A stretch of DNA of 64,000 nt. Source: Rotaria sp. Silwood1 (lineage: Eukaryota; Rotifera; Eurotatoria; Philodinida; Philodinidae). The position numbers and the translations under genes were made by a program. The stretch covers positions 2,921,848-2,985,847 of the forward strand of contig CAJNOP010000014.1 of NCBI GenBank assembly GCA_905250075.1, in the 5' to 3' direction. Positions 12,254-23,578 of this stretch are shown here, in pieces (within the stretch, counting starts at the first letter, position 1; every line of letters begins with the position of its first letter). Under the pieces are notes generated by a model. The model was given only the letters and a program-made list of their open reading frames with translations. It was not told the origin of the DNA and searched no databases.

Positions 12254-15200
12254 AAATATATATATATATATCTAGAAGAAAGATATCATTCATCAGTCAT
12301 AAGAACAGATATATGCACCAATGACATATTCTTCCTATTGTCGTCATTGTTTTTTTGCATTATAGTTAAACTTTTCTCATCGAATATTTGTCGTTTTCTT
12401 TTAATCAAATGCATAAGAAAGAAAACTAAAGCTTACATTTGATTCACATATAATTCGTGAATCGATAAGCAAAGAAAAAAAAAAGGATTTTTCTTTTGCT
12501 TTTTTTCTTTTTTTTTTACTATTTATTAAAGTACATGTCTCTATTGATGCCGGTGTCAACTGTTAATATTAACAAGGAAGCAGGAAAAAAAAAATGATCG
12601 GAGACATCGACCTCTATTCTTTCGATTTATATCGCAAGCATTATATCTTCATCAAATACTCGCTCATATGTGTCATCACCAGGATGAATATGGCGCAAGT
12701 CTCCATTTGCTATGTACTCTTATTTCGCTTACATCTAATCATTCATCATTTTCATTTGATGATTTCATTGTCAACTATATACAATGATGCAAAACCTTGT
12801 TGTCATAAGATATATATGAATTATTATTCACAATGAAAAATGAAACGTAAAAAAACAAAAAAAAAAGGATATACAGAAAAGAAGAAAAACAAAAACGAAT
12901 CATAGTCTATAAATTTGTCACGAATACATTTACATTCACCTATTATCAATTTACTAGTATATGAATATACATATATGTATATTATTTTGACAATCAAAAA
13001 CTTACTGTTACAGTCTATAATAATGTATGCATTTTTGTTTCATTTTTGAGAAGTACATTGGCATGTCTTTCTTTTCTTTACATGTTTTGTGTGAGTTACA
13101 TTCAATCATTCATTTATTTCAAGATGAAAGCATCATCGACATCCACACCACTATTACTACCTTTGCTCTTTCGTCTACCGAAAATGAAAAAAGCAGAAAC
13201 GAAAAAAAAAGAAGAAGAAGAAGAAGAAAAAAAGACTCGAAATCACTCAACTCACTTAATAGTAAAAAAAAGAACAACGATGCAGATAAAAAGAAACAGC
13301 AATATCGTTGTTATTATTTGCTGCTACTACTGCTTGTGTCGATAGGCAAATCAAGTAATAATATCACGCCGACAGTGCGTGTTCTGGCCCTTTTCTTTCT
13401 TTTTTTTTCTTTCTATTCCGAAAAAACCACACGCGACAGCTGCCCGTCGAGAATATATCGTTAAAATATGATGAGAGAAAGGAAAAAAAAGGAGCAGGAA
13501 AAAGCAAGCTATAGCCTTGCTTCATCGGAAAACAATGGGGGCGATCTCTATTAGCAATACGTGGGCAAAAACATAGATGAAGAATGGAAGTAGTTTTTCC
13601 ACTTATTATTTGTTCTTATTTGTAATGACGTTTGTGTTTCAATGCGAAAGAGAAAGAAAAGAAAATAGACAGCTTGTTAAGTTAGTTGACTACAGAATTT
13701 TCGAGCCTCGACATAAAATAAAAGTGTTTCTTTTTATTGATTAACGATAAACAATCAATAAAAACAAAAACTAATATAATAGAGACTACGAAAAAAACAA
13801 ATTGTAGAAAGTAAAAACTTACTTCATTAAGATGTAAACGAGGAGACGTATAACATGAAAAAAGATAGTTTGATAAGAAGACGACGAAAAAAAGAAGAGG
13901 CAGAGTGATAAAAGATTCTATGAATATAATAATACAAAAGAAAAAAAAACAAATAACCTTGTGAATATTATATAAATATAATTTAATCTTTTCTCGCTTA
14001 TTTATCTGGTCATTTATTTTTGTCTTAAAATGTATTTTACAATCTTCCATACAAATATGCTCGATAAGTACGGACATTTATAGTAAATACGTCATTACCA
14101 GTATATAAGATAAAAATGCAAAGAACAATATCTTACTATTTCTTTTTTCGTATGCTACTCATATGCCTCGAATTACTATTTATTGAAACGAGAGTTAATA
14201 CAATAAATTTTTTATTTTATGATTTACGAATGAAAAATTTAATGTCCTTCGATCAAGGCTAAATATTGTCTGAGACGCAATCAAGGATTATTCGACTTAG
14301 TTTTTTTGAGAGAGTCTCCATGTCAATATCGACAAAAGTGCCCAGTATATGAAGCACTCATAAAAATTTGTCCTTTTTTTTTTGATGTACATTTGAAAAT
14401 CAAAAACTCTTAGGCCATTTCGATACTCTATAGAAAAGTCAACCTGTACTAATTTACTATGAAAAATTTCTACTAGAATTATGCTTCAACAATTTACAGA
14501 ATTTCGACTATTTGTTCTAGTTTATGATAGTAGGAATAAAATTCATATGTGGATGTCGTAATGTTTTTTTGTATTATCACTAGTTAACGATTGTAGTGAA
14601 AGCAAATAATTGAAGAATATTGTATGTTACATCATCAACTGATAAAAAAATTACTTTATTTTCATTATCTAATGTTGATATGACTTGCTTTGAAGAAGAA
14701 GCTGATATAATCATAAAATGATTGCGAAGTAGTAGCGCAAAAATTGAACATATTAGTTGATGGTTGAAGTATGCACACACTAAAAAATAAAAATATGTAT
14801 CCTAATCTGTCTTCTAACTATTCATGCATCATTTTATTTATCGAATACAGCTACATATAAACAATTTAGTTGAACATACTGAATTTGAATATTTTCTTAT
14901 GTCATTTTTTTTTTCTACATGATCGAGATCAAACGAAATCAAGATGATTAGATGTCAAAATTCGATCATTTTACCTTCAAGAATAGGTATTACGAATTAG
15001 AATTAACCTAAAAAGAAAATAGTAATTATTTGCTTCTGTAGGAAAAAGAAAAAAAATGCGTTGAAGACTGGGTTCGACCCGTGTTATCAAAATGGGTCGC
15101 GTTGTTGCTGGACAGAATATATCATATATTGTGTTCGCGAAGTACGACATATGTGACATATTTTATTTGAGTGCATGTCATTGACCTAGATTTAGTCATA

Positions 15201-15327
15201 AATAGTGGACTGTAAAGATTAGCAATGTAATGAATAAACGAAGTTGAAGAGAAAAAAACAATCTTGTCATTAATGTAAGTTTTATTACTTTTGTAAATGT
15301 AATAAGTTCGATTTTATTCAATAATAC
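12254..15327. other. Intergenic, no gene supported
   Basis: AT-rich spacer upstream of the ankyrin gene, with homopolymers and a short AT tract near 12260. A GAA-type triplet run lies near 13210-13230, and the stretch 13200-13460 is purine-rich. Open frames in it are low-complexity Lys/Arg/Glu or Leu/Phe text. A 66-codon minus frame at 14580-14780 follows an acceptor-like site but resembles nothing known. Confidence 0.5.
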
Positions 15328-15677
15328 TAATATCTATTTCAAAAAAAGAAAAAGTATGAATATTTTTTGAATAACTTTTGATAGAAACTAGGCAGAGAGG
15401 TGCAGTTTTCATTGTTTAAAAGAGGAGATGAAACTGCGTCGAATTATCTATACCAATTTTCCTTGAACAAATTTTCTTAGAGTCTACCATCAAGTTTGTT
15501 AAACACAAAACATTGTCTAATGGAAAAGTTTTACGATCTCAATTTTCAGGAGTGTACTGTATTCGATGCAGTTTCATCTTCTCTTTTAAATGGTGAAAAC
15601 CGAATTTTCCTACCTAGTTTCTATTAAAATTTAGTCAAAAAAATACTCACACTTTTTCTTTTTTGAAATAGACATTA
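15328..15677. mobile_element. Fold-back (MITE-like) element
   Basis: The two ends are inverted copies of each other. Left: ATCTATTTCAAAAAAAG, then TAGAAACTAGGCAG, TTTAAAAGAGGAGATGAAAC and TGCGTCGAAT. Right, in reverse order: ATTCGATGCAGTTTCATC, TCTCTTTTAAA, CCTACCTAGTTTCTAT and TTTTTTGAAATAGA. The arms are about 115-125 bp and surround a unique centre of about 100 bp. There is no transposase, so it would be non-autonomous. Confidence 0.72.
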
Positions 15678-16185
15678 ACTTTATGAAAGTGGGAAAAGAA
15701 AATGACGAGAAAAGCAAAGCACAGAAACTTCTAGAAAAGAAGATGTATGTGCGAATATATAAGTACTCAGGTAGAAATATAATACGACATCATAACAATG
15801 TCTTACTGTAAAGTTAATATTTATCTGACTATAAGATCATATTTTTAGGATCTCACTTGTACAAATAGTTTTATATAACAATAGTTTTGTGTATCTAAAT
15901 AGATATTTAAGTAATTAAATAAATTCTAATTTAGATGCTACTTTTTTAAAATTGAAAATACATCTACTTTGTAGTAGGACTGATCTGTTAAAACATAATT
16001 TCACAGATAATTTAATTAAATAGGAGTCGACTTTTTCTATTTGAACTTTTTAGTTTAGATCATTTTCATAATTAAACTTAGGTTAAGCGCATAGTTTTTG
16101 TTTTTCATTGAGCTTTTATAAGTTCTATAAATAAGTATACATACGTGACTAAAGATAAAAGAGTTTCTTCAGAGACCAACACGAC

Positions 16186-16285
16186 NNNNNNNNNNNNNNN
16201 NNNNNNNNNNNNNNNNNNNNNNNNNNNNNNNNNNNNNNNNNNNNNNNNNNNNNNNNNNNNNNNNNNNNNNNNNNNNNNNNNNNNN
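16186..16285. other. Assembly gap (100 N)
   Basis: Exactly 100 N characters, the usual placeholder for a scaffold gap of unknown size. It lies 86 bp before the mariner copy, so repeats probably broke the assembly here. Confidence 0.99.
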
Positions 16286-16371
16286 ATCAAGCGAGAAAAG
16301 TTTGATTCGGAAGAAATTGGTGTGGTTTTTTTATTTTAGAATTCAGTTTGAAATAAAAAAGCCCATAGACT

Positions 16372-17854
16372 CACATGGACATGTCTAGACAGACCCTCTA
16401 TTAAGTAACCGTATTCACTTTAAGAAAACAAATTTACTTTTTCATATATCAAAAAAAAATCAATATACTATAAAGAAATTACATTTTATTCAGAAAAAAT
16501 GTAATCGGTTAAGTGAACTTGCAAATAGCACGTGTTGTGTGTTCATATATATTCTCTTTTCGTATTTTCTCCTTCTGTTCTCCTATAACTCACGTTGATA
16601 TCTTACATGATCCACATTTTCTATCATATCTTATTTTGAACTCGTATGTATCGATGCCAAGATTTTTGACAAAAGAACAAAGAATTTTTATCCTCAAACA
16701 ATGGTGGATGTCAGGAAGAACATTACATATAGTAAATTCAGCTTTTAAACATGAATTTCCTGACGATAAAATTCCAGCTCGACAAACAATTTATCGGCTA
16801 GCAAAAAAGTTTGATGAGACAGGTTCTGTGGAAGATGCACCTCGAAGTGGTAGACCAACATCAATCAACACAGAAGAAAATATAGAACTAGCCTCTGAAA
16901 GTTTTCTTCTTAATCCAAAAACATCACAAAGACGTGCAGTACGTGACCTTCACATCTCACGTTCAAGCTTACAACGCATTATGAAAGATCTCAATTTAAA
17001 ACCGTATAAACCGAGATTGTTACAATCTTTAAATGAAGATGATCCTGATCGACGGCTTGAATTTTGTGAATGGATTTTAAATTCAACTGAAAAAGATCAA
17101 ACTCTATTAGACCAAATTTTGCGGACAGACGAAGCTATATTCAAAATAAATGGTCGTATCAATAGACACAATTGTGTTTATTGGAGCGATGCAAATCCAC
17201 ACTTTATCATCGAACAAGAGCTAAATGTGCCACAAGTAATCGTATGGGGAGGAATATGGTCAAATGGCGTTGTTGGGCCATTTTTTTCGAAGATAACGTT
17301 ACATCAGAGACTTATCTTCATATGTTAAAGGACAATATCATACCGCAACTTGAAGATCATCCAAACTTTCAAACAATGATATGGCAACAGGATGGTGCAC
17401 CACCACATTATGGTCAAGTCGTGCGAAATTATTTAGATGATACATTTTTATCATGGATTGGTCGTTGAGGAACTATTGAATGGCCACCGCGATCTCCGGA
17501 TCTTACTCCATGTGACTTCTCTCTATGGGGAATAATAAAAGATCGTGTTTATGCTCAAAAACCTCGCGATGTGAATCATCTAAAAATATTAATTAAAGAA
17601 GAATTTACATCGCTCAATGATGATATCGAATTATGCCAAGCAATTTGTCGTTCTGCAGCTAAGCGTTGTGAGATTTGTATTAGTACAGGAGGCAAACAAT
17701 TTGAACATTTACTCTAAAATATTGTTCATTATTTTTTTGAAAAATTTCCCTTTTTTGTAGCATATTGATTTTTTTTGATATATGAAAAAGTAATTTTTTT
17801 TCTTAAAGTGAATACGGTTACTTAATAGAGGATCTGTCTAGGCATGTCCATGTG
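16372..17854 (+). mobile_element. Mariner-type transposon with long terminal inverted repeats
   Basis: The element has inverted ends of about 97 bp: 16372-16468 and 17759-17854. Both read CACATGGACATGYCTAGACA from the outside, then CCTCTATTAAGTAACCGTA and TTCACTTTAAGAAAA, with only a few mismatches. Such long ends are unusual for classic mariners, whose ends are near 30 bp. The single transposase frame between them is broken (see the pseudogene). A TA dinucleotide lies a few bases outside each end, as expected for TA-target insertion, but I cannot fix the exact boundary. Confidence 0.85.
16654..17717 (+). pseudogene. Mariner/IS630-superfamily transposase, broken
   Basis: The frame opens with ATG at 16654 (MPRFLTKEQRIFILKQWW). 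It encodes a helix-turn-helix pair (residues ~5-110, including GSVEDAPRSGRPTS, a hallmark linker) and then the DDE catalytic domain. Catalytic acids are visible in RTDEAIF, in QQDGAPPH and in SPDLTPCDF, the last two about 35 residues apart. The C-terminus ends in HLL and a TAA at 17715. Two lesions are plain: a frameshift in the T run at about 17280-17287, and a TGA at 17466-17468 where an Arg codon (CGA) would continue the frame. The copy therefore cannot make transposase as written. Related insertions may supply activity in trans. Confidence 0.88.
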
Positions 17855-18070
17855 GATATAAAGCTTGAACATGTCTCTATCATTGACGAAAAAATCAGCT
17901 CATTTGCTCAAGCCTCAATGGAGATATTCAATTTTTTGTTTGGTGCGTGACTTTTGGGCCACCCAGTATAATCAATACAATTTTGAGTTATAATTCGATG
18001 ATTAGCAAAATGTTTTTTTATGGAAAAGATTTTACTAATATTTTAACAAAAGTTGTTTTGAAGAAAAAAT

Positions 18071-18222
18071 GGTGTGGGTGCGGGTATGGGTGTGAATTTG
18101 AGTCTATCTTACTACACCCACACCCACACCTACACCTATCCACACCCACACGGACACCCACACCCACACCGACACCCACACCCACACCCCACACCCACAC
18201 CCACCCACCCACACCCACACCC
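18071..18222. repeat. Telomere-type repeat hairpin 1
   Basis: A short G-rich arm of TGTGGG-like units (18071-18096) is followed by a spacer of about 17 bases. A longer C-rich arm of CCCACA units (from about 18113 to 18222) comes next, with variants such as CACGGACACC. (TGTGGG)n is the telomere repeat reported for bdelloid rotifers. Here it is internal, inverted and diverged. Open frames through it (His/Thr/Pro or Gly/Val repeats) are not genes. Confidence 0.85.
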
Positions 18223-19941
18223 TTTTATAAACAATAATATTTTAATCATGTTAATCAATGTTATAGTTTCTATTTTCTATAAAACAATTATTCAAGATAT
18301 TTGTATAACATAATCATTTTTTATTGTGTATTTAACAAAAGAATTTATTTCTCATTAATAATAATGATCAATTGGATAAATGAATTTAATTTATATTAAC
18401 AAAATGGTTTTTATTTATGAAGAATTTAAATCTATTTTCTAGAAATTAATCATATTTGATAACTGGTTTTTTTTTCGAAACTATAATTAGTTTTTTGTTT
18501 TTGTATGATCAATATTTTCTTTATTAAAACATTTCTTTTTTTATGAAATAGAAATCTATTTATTAAAATACATTTTGAACTGAATATAGATAATTAAACG
18601 TATTGTTTTCAATAAAAGGATATGAATCAATATATTAAATTAAGTTAAAACAAATATATTTCGTTACAAGATTTATTGTTCATATATGAATTATGTTTGT
18701 TATTATTGTTTAATATTAATTAGAAACAAAAGAAATTATTTATTTATTGAATAGTTTATTCATTTTTCTAAAAAAGAATTGTCTTATCTTATCCAGTCAG
18801 ATGTAGTGATATTAATCTGTTCAATTTCTCAAAATCATTGTGTCCATCTTACATAGATTAAATAAACAGTAGATTATAACTATTTTTAATTCTATCAACC
18901 AATACAAGATACTTCTTATCAAATAATAACGACCACTTAAATATTAACGGTATTGACTTCTTTCAGTCAATATCTGAGTTTATCTGTGCGCTTCATTGCC
19001 AGAACCATGTCTATAGACGCATTGAGAAACCTGTGTGCGCAAATGAAACTGATTGACTTCTCTTACCTGATAGACAACTTTTATTTTTAATAAATTATGC
19101 AGAAGTAATAGAAAAATACAATTAATTTTATCTAATTGAAGACTGATTAGCACAAAGAAAATGAATGAAATGTTAACTGGCAACAAAAAACAAACTTTAA
19201 CTGACGAAAAAAAGATATGTTGACTGACAAAAAAAAATTAAATGTTAACTGATAACAAAGAAGAACAATTTTTAACGGACAAAAAAAAGATTCACATGTT
19301 GACTGATAAAAAAAGAATTAAATGTTTATTGACAACAAAGAAAAACTAATGTCAACTGACCAATATCTTTTTTTTTTAGCCGACATTTCAGTACGGCAGG
19401 GTACCATGTAAGATAACAACATGAATATCTATAAAAAAAACAGAATTGTATGATGTTCAAACGAAACATTACATGGTGGACTTACGTTCTAAGTGCTGAA
19501 GCTCCTGGGTTATCTTGCCGAGTTCCATATACAAAGAAAAAATAACGTTTAATAAATGTGTATATAATAGAGGTTGAAGAATGCTATTACAACCCGCTAA
19601 CATTAGTTGATAAGCATTTTATCTCGCCATACATTCATCTTTTTTTTGCTTCACTTGGATTAACTAAAAAAAAGAAAAAGTTACTTAAAATAATTGGAAG
19701 ATTTGAAAATTCTTTGGTCTTAACATTAATAGACACTAGTTACATACTCTCTCTACAATAGGAAATATGGCCATCGAGCGTTTTAATTTATCTAGATCAT
19801 TCACATTCCTATTTATATCGTGTAATCTTTTTTTCTTAGACTAATTATTCTCTATGTGTCAATACAAACCGACGGTGAGATTGTCCATGGCTAATTGTTA
19901 ACAAAAAAAAATGGAATAATTTTTGCTTACTATATTTCGTC
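18223..19941. other. Intergenic spacer
   Basis: AT-rich DNA between two telomere-repeat hairpins. The only structure I see is a minisatellite at 19170-19361. No gene is supported. Confidence 0.55.
19170..19361 (+). repeat. Diverged minisatellite, ~25-bp unit
   Basis: About eight imperfect units of the type TGTTAACTGACAACAAAAAA follow one another. Examples are GTTAACTGGCAACAAAAAAC, TTAACTGACGAAAAAAAGA, GTTGACTGACAAAAAAAAA, GTTAACTGATAACAAAGAA and GTCAACTGACC. The period varies from 24 to 27 bp because of the A run. Confidence 0.75.
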
Positions 19942-20173
19942 GTGTGGGTGTGTGTGGGTGTGGGTGTGTGGGCGGGTGTGAGTGTGAGTGCGGGTGTGGG
20001 CGTGGGTGTGGGTGTGAGTGTGGGTGTGAATGAAGAGAAGACCACACCCACACCCACACCCCCACACCCACCCACACCCACACCCACATTCCACACCCAC
20101 ACCAACCCACACCCCACACCCACACCAACCCACACCCACACCCATACCTCACACTCACACCCCACACCCACAT
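19942..20173. repeat. Telomere-type repeat hairpin 2 (largest)
   Basis: Some 85 bases of TGTGGG-type repeats (19942-20028) are followed by the spacer GAATGAAGAGAAGAC. Then come some 130 bases of CCCACA-type repeats, to 20173. The two arms could form a long hairpin in single-stranded DNA. The C-rich arm runs straight into the first recognisable coding block of the hAT-type gene. Confidence 0.87.
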
Positions 20174-23100
20174 GTTCGTCAACCAGTTTATATGCCAAAT
20201 GCCGATGGTTCCAATATTCAAACTGATCAGAAACCATATGAAACAAATCAAATGGAAAATGATGAATATATGGACGTAGATGGTAAATACCAAAAAGAAC
20301 AATAATTAACTCTTTCATTCTTGTTAGATCCACATCAACATATTTCTACAACGGATTTACAAACTGAGTTGTTGCACGATGATGCGAATGACAACATTGG
20401 AATTAAACTTCGCGTTATTGAGTCCATGCTTCTTCAATGTACTTTACTCCTCAAACAATCAACATCGACAAATGTAACACATGAAGAATTTGTGAAAGCT
20501 ACATACAACTATGCAACTGATCTTGTTACTTGTTCAAGTGAATTGAAGGAACTGTGTTCTCAAAGAATTAATCAATTAAACAAAGATCGTGATAATATTT
20601 CTTTGATTGAACCAAAGAATCGAGCATTTATGGAACGTGATCCTGGTAAGTTTCTTACCAGAAAATCTATGTTCCTATCAGTTCGTTGACATTTGCACAC
20701 TTAGGTGGTTATCCTGCCAATTACAATTATACAGATGAAGAACGACGTTTTTTCGTAGGTATTGGACCTTTCCAACCACTTTTATCAAATTTTCCAAGAA
20801 ATGATGTTTTGGCCGTTGCCAAAGATACCTGCAAGCTCGTCAGCAAATGGTACACAGAGTAGCCGATGATCGAATGTAGTATTATAAAAGATGCGGCGCT
20901 TTGTTTTGTCTGCAGATTATTTCATGAAGGTAGTATTTTAACACTTGACTCATTCATTAGCATTTCTTGTCTTGATATTTATTTAGGTCCTGGTGATCAA
21001 AAAAAAGATAAAGCATGGATCGAAGTCGGTGTTAACTCATGGTCGAAAATGAAAGGCTGAGGGCGTGATAAAAAAGGTTAGTGTTAACATTAATCGCTTT
21101 GAAGTCTAACATTTTCATTTTTTTTATTAAAGGAAAATTACAAGCCCATTTTTCGTCAGTTGCTCATAAAGCTTCATATGAACGATATTCCATTTTCAAA
21201 AATAAGTCGTGCAATGTCGACAATTTACTGAATGAAAATTGTCGAAAAGCTAAACAGCAGGAAGAAGCAATACTTAAAAGAAATAGAAATATTATTATTA
21301 CATTAATTGACTCGACCAGATTTTTGGCCCATCCGGGATTACCATTTCGTAATGAACCTGCTGAAGAAGGTAATGGAGAAAATCGATCATTGATGCTTTT
21401 TAATTCTCTTGACATTTTGCTTTTCTTATTCATGATATAGGTAACTTTATTCAATTGATCAATCGTCTACGGCGTCGTGATAAAATATTTGATGACTGGT
21501 TCTAACAGGAAAAACTCAGCGTTTATCAAGTAATAAATACCATCTTATCAATAAGACACAAATAGCGTATTGCTATGTATTTTTCCTGTGTGGGTCTTCT
21601 ATCTAAGCGCACAATCTCAAGATGAATTCATAAAATTGTTAGGACAACACGTTCAACAGACAATTATTGCTCGTCTTAATAACTCTTTATTCTATTCGGT
21701 AATGATAGATAGTACACCTGGTGTATCTAATAGAGAAATTTATACGATTGTTGTTCGATTTACAAACAATTTCAATGTCGAAGAAAGACTAATTGCGGCG
21801 GTCGAGTTGTCAAGTAAAATTGGTCTAGATATTTGCAACATGTTTTTTTTTCTATAATGGGACAGCTAAATATTTCACCGAATAAATGGACTGCTCAATG
21901 TTATGACAATTACAACAACATGTCTGGTATAAACAAAGGTGTTCAAGCCTGTGTTAATGACAAATTACAACGTGAAGTAATTTTCATACCTTGTGGAGCA
22001 CATTCTTCTAACTTAGCAGTTAAGTATGCTTGCGACTGTAGTACACAATTTATTTCACTATTCTATCTTTTACAAGAACTGTATAATTATTTTACAGGAA
22101 GTGCTAAACGACATCATATACTTCGAGAAAAACTTAACGCTTCAGAGTTTGGTCTACTGGTTAAAAATCTTGCAGAAACTCGTTGGGTAAGCAATATTAA
22201 TTTTTCTTTATGACTTCGAATCATATATTATGCTGTAGACTGCTTCATTTACTTCATTACATGCTGTTGATGTTTCATTCGATCAGATTATTGAAAATTT
22301 AACTTATATCAGTGAACAACTGACCGATAAGGAAGCTATTCATCAAGCAATATGTCTCAAAAGAAAATTATTATTTTTTGAAATTATGTCATTATTATTG
22401 TTTATGATAAATGTAACCCGTGTAACCTATGCACTTACTGCTCATTTACAAGGCAAAGAACTCGATATAATCACTGTCATTGATGTTATTTCTAACAGTC
22501 TGAAACTTCTTCAACATATGAGAAACGATGACAATACAATGATTAATATGATTGAAGTACGAATAACGATCATTGATACTTAATAGACCACGTTATTATT
22601 TCATCTCTAAACGTTCTTTAGAGAACTATTCGACGAGCAGTAGCATTTGATATATATGTTGATGCTGAGTTCGATAGACTTCATCGACCTCGACAGCGTT
22701 CTCGACGTATTGATAACAATCCTAGTACAGCTGTTAACTTATCAAGGTAAATTGAACTCATTGCAATCGAATTATTTTCTTCTTGCTTACTTTAGGAATG
22801 AATATTACACAGGATTAATGCGACAAGTACTTGATCAATTATATTCAGTTTATAATGATTATTATAATACAGTAAACAACAAATTACGTCCTTTTCATAA
22901 TGTTACACCAGCTTGTGTTACACAGTTTTCACTCAACGATGCTGAACGATTGTGTTCAATTATACCTGGTCTTTCGTATCGGTCTCTTGTTTTGACTGAT
23001 TTTGAACTATTACGACCAGTTATCTCGTCCTACACAACTATTAATGAAATCATTACATATTTAAAAACAGTCGGTCATCCTTATCCACGGGCATCACTTG

Positions 23101-23333
23101 TCTACAATTTTCTCATTACTTTACCTGTAAGCGTAGCCTTAAACGAACATAGTTTCTCCAAGATGAAAATTGTAAAAAATTATTTACGAAATGCTTTAAA
23201 AAACGAGAAGTGTTTTCATCTAATGCAGTGCGCGGTCGAAGGTGATCTGCTTTCTACCATGGACCTCGAAAAGATGGCTACTGAGTGGTCCCAAAGGAAA
23301 AATGGACGTGTCAAAATTACATGTAATCAATGA
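20174..23333 (+). pseudogene. hAT-superfamily (ZMYM/DUF4371-like) transposase gene, broken
   Basis: A multi-exon gene with several GT..AG introns, for example 20283 to the AG before ATCCACATC, and after GATCCTG at about 20645. In order it shows an N-terminal leader; a TTF-type zinc-finger block (KDAALCFVCRLF, then WIEVGVNSWSKMKG and LQAHFSSVAHKASYER); and an RNase-H-like core with acidic residues in VMIDSTPGVSNREIY and AQCYDNYNNMSGINKG, then AETRW. It ends with the hAT C-terminal dimerisation block (LPVSVALNEHSFSKMKIVKNYL). Lesions include TAG after WYTE (about 20861), TGA after SKMKG (about 21058), a stop in DDWF and a shift near the T run at 21842. It is a decayed transposon or a lost domesticated gene. 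Confidence 0.82.
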
Positions 23334-23552
23334 CTTTTTTTTCTACTATGAATTTTCGTACATTGTTAATTGTTCATTTTTGTGGTTCATGTCTTTATGA
23401 TAACAATAAAACTGAGCACATTTCTATTTCAAAATAACATTAGCTACATCAGCTTCTTAGTCTGTTGTACCTGAGACGATACAATACACAGCTGACATAA
23501 TAGAAAAACGCTATATTTGAAAGAGGTGATATTGAAATATTCTTATCATAGA

Positions 23553-23570
23553 CCCCCCCCCCCCCCCCCC
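23553..23570 (+). repeat. Poly(C) tract, 18 bases
   Basis: Eighteen consecutive C in an AT-rich region, just before the ATG-containing frame of the next pseudogene. Runs like this are prone to length error in sequencing. Confidence 0.95.
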
Positions 23571-23578
23571 AATCCTGA

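Noticed and set aside
12134..12442. 102-codon plus frame overlapping the ankyrin gene
   Set aside because: It is antisense to the well-supported ankyrin exon and then runs into AT repeats.
13027..13464. Lys/Arg/Asp-rich frames of 99-145 codons
   Set aside because: Low-complexity product of purine-rich DNA, no domain and no splice-joined continuation.
14580..14780. 66-codon minus frame after an acceptor-like TTTTTTAG
   Set aside because: No recognisable motif, no partner exon, and frames of this length are common by chance in this window.
15050..15115. GGTTCGACCC resembling a tRNA T-arm
   Set aside because: No A box or matching stems at the right distance upstream, and no cloverleaf can be drawn.
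18018..18313. Open frames rich in His-Thr-Pro or Gly-Val over the telomere-type repeats (also at 19845-20305)
   Set aside because: They are open in several frames on both strands only because the repeat lacks stop codons.
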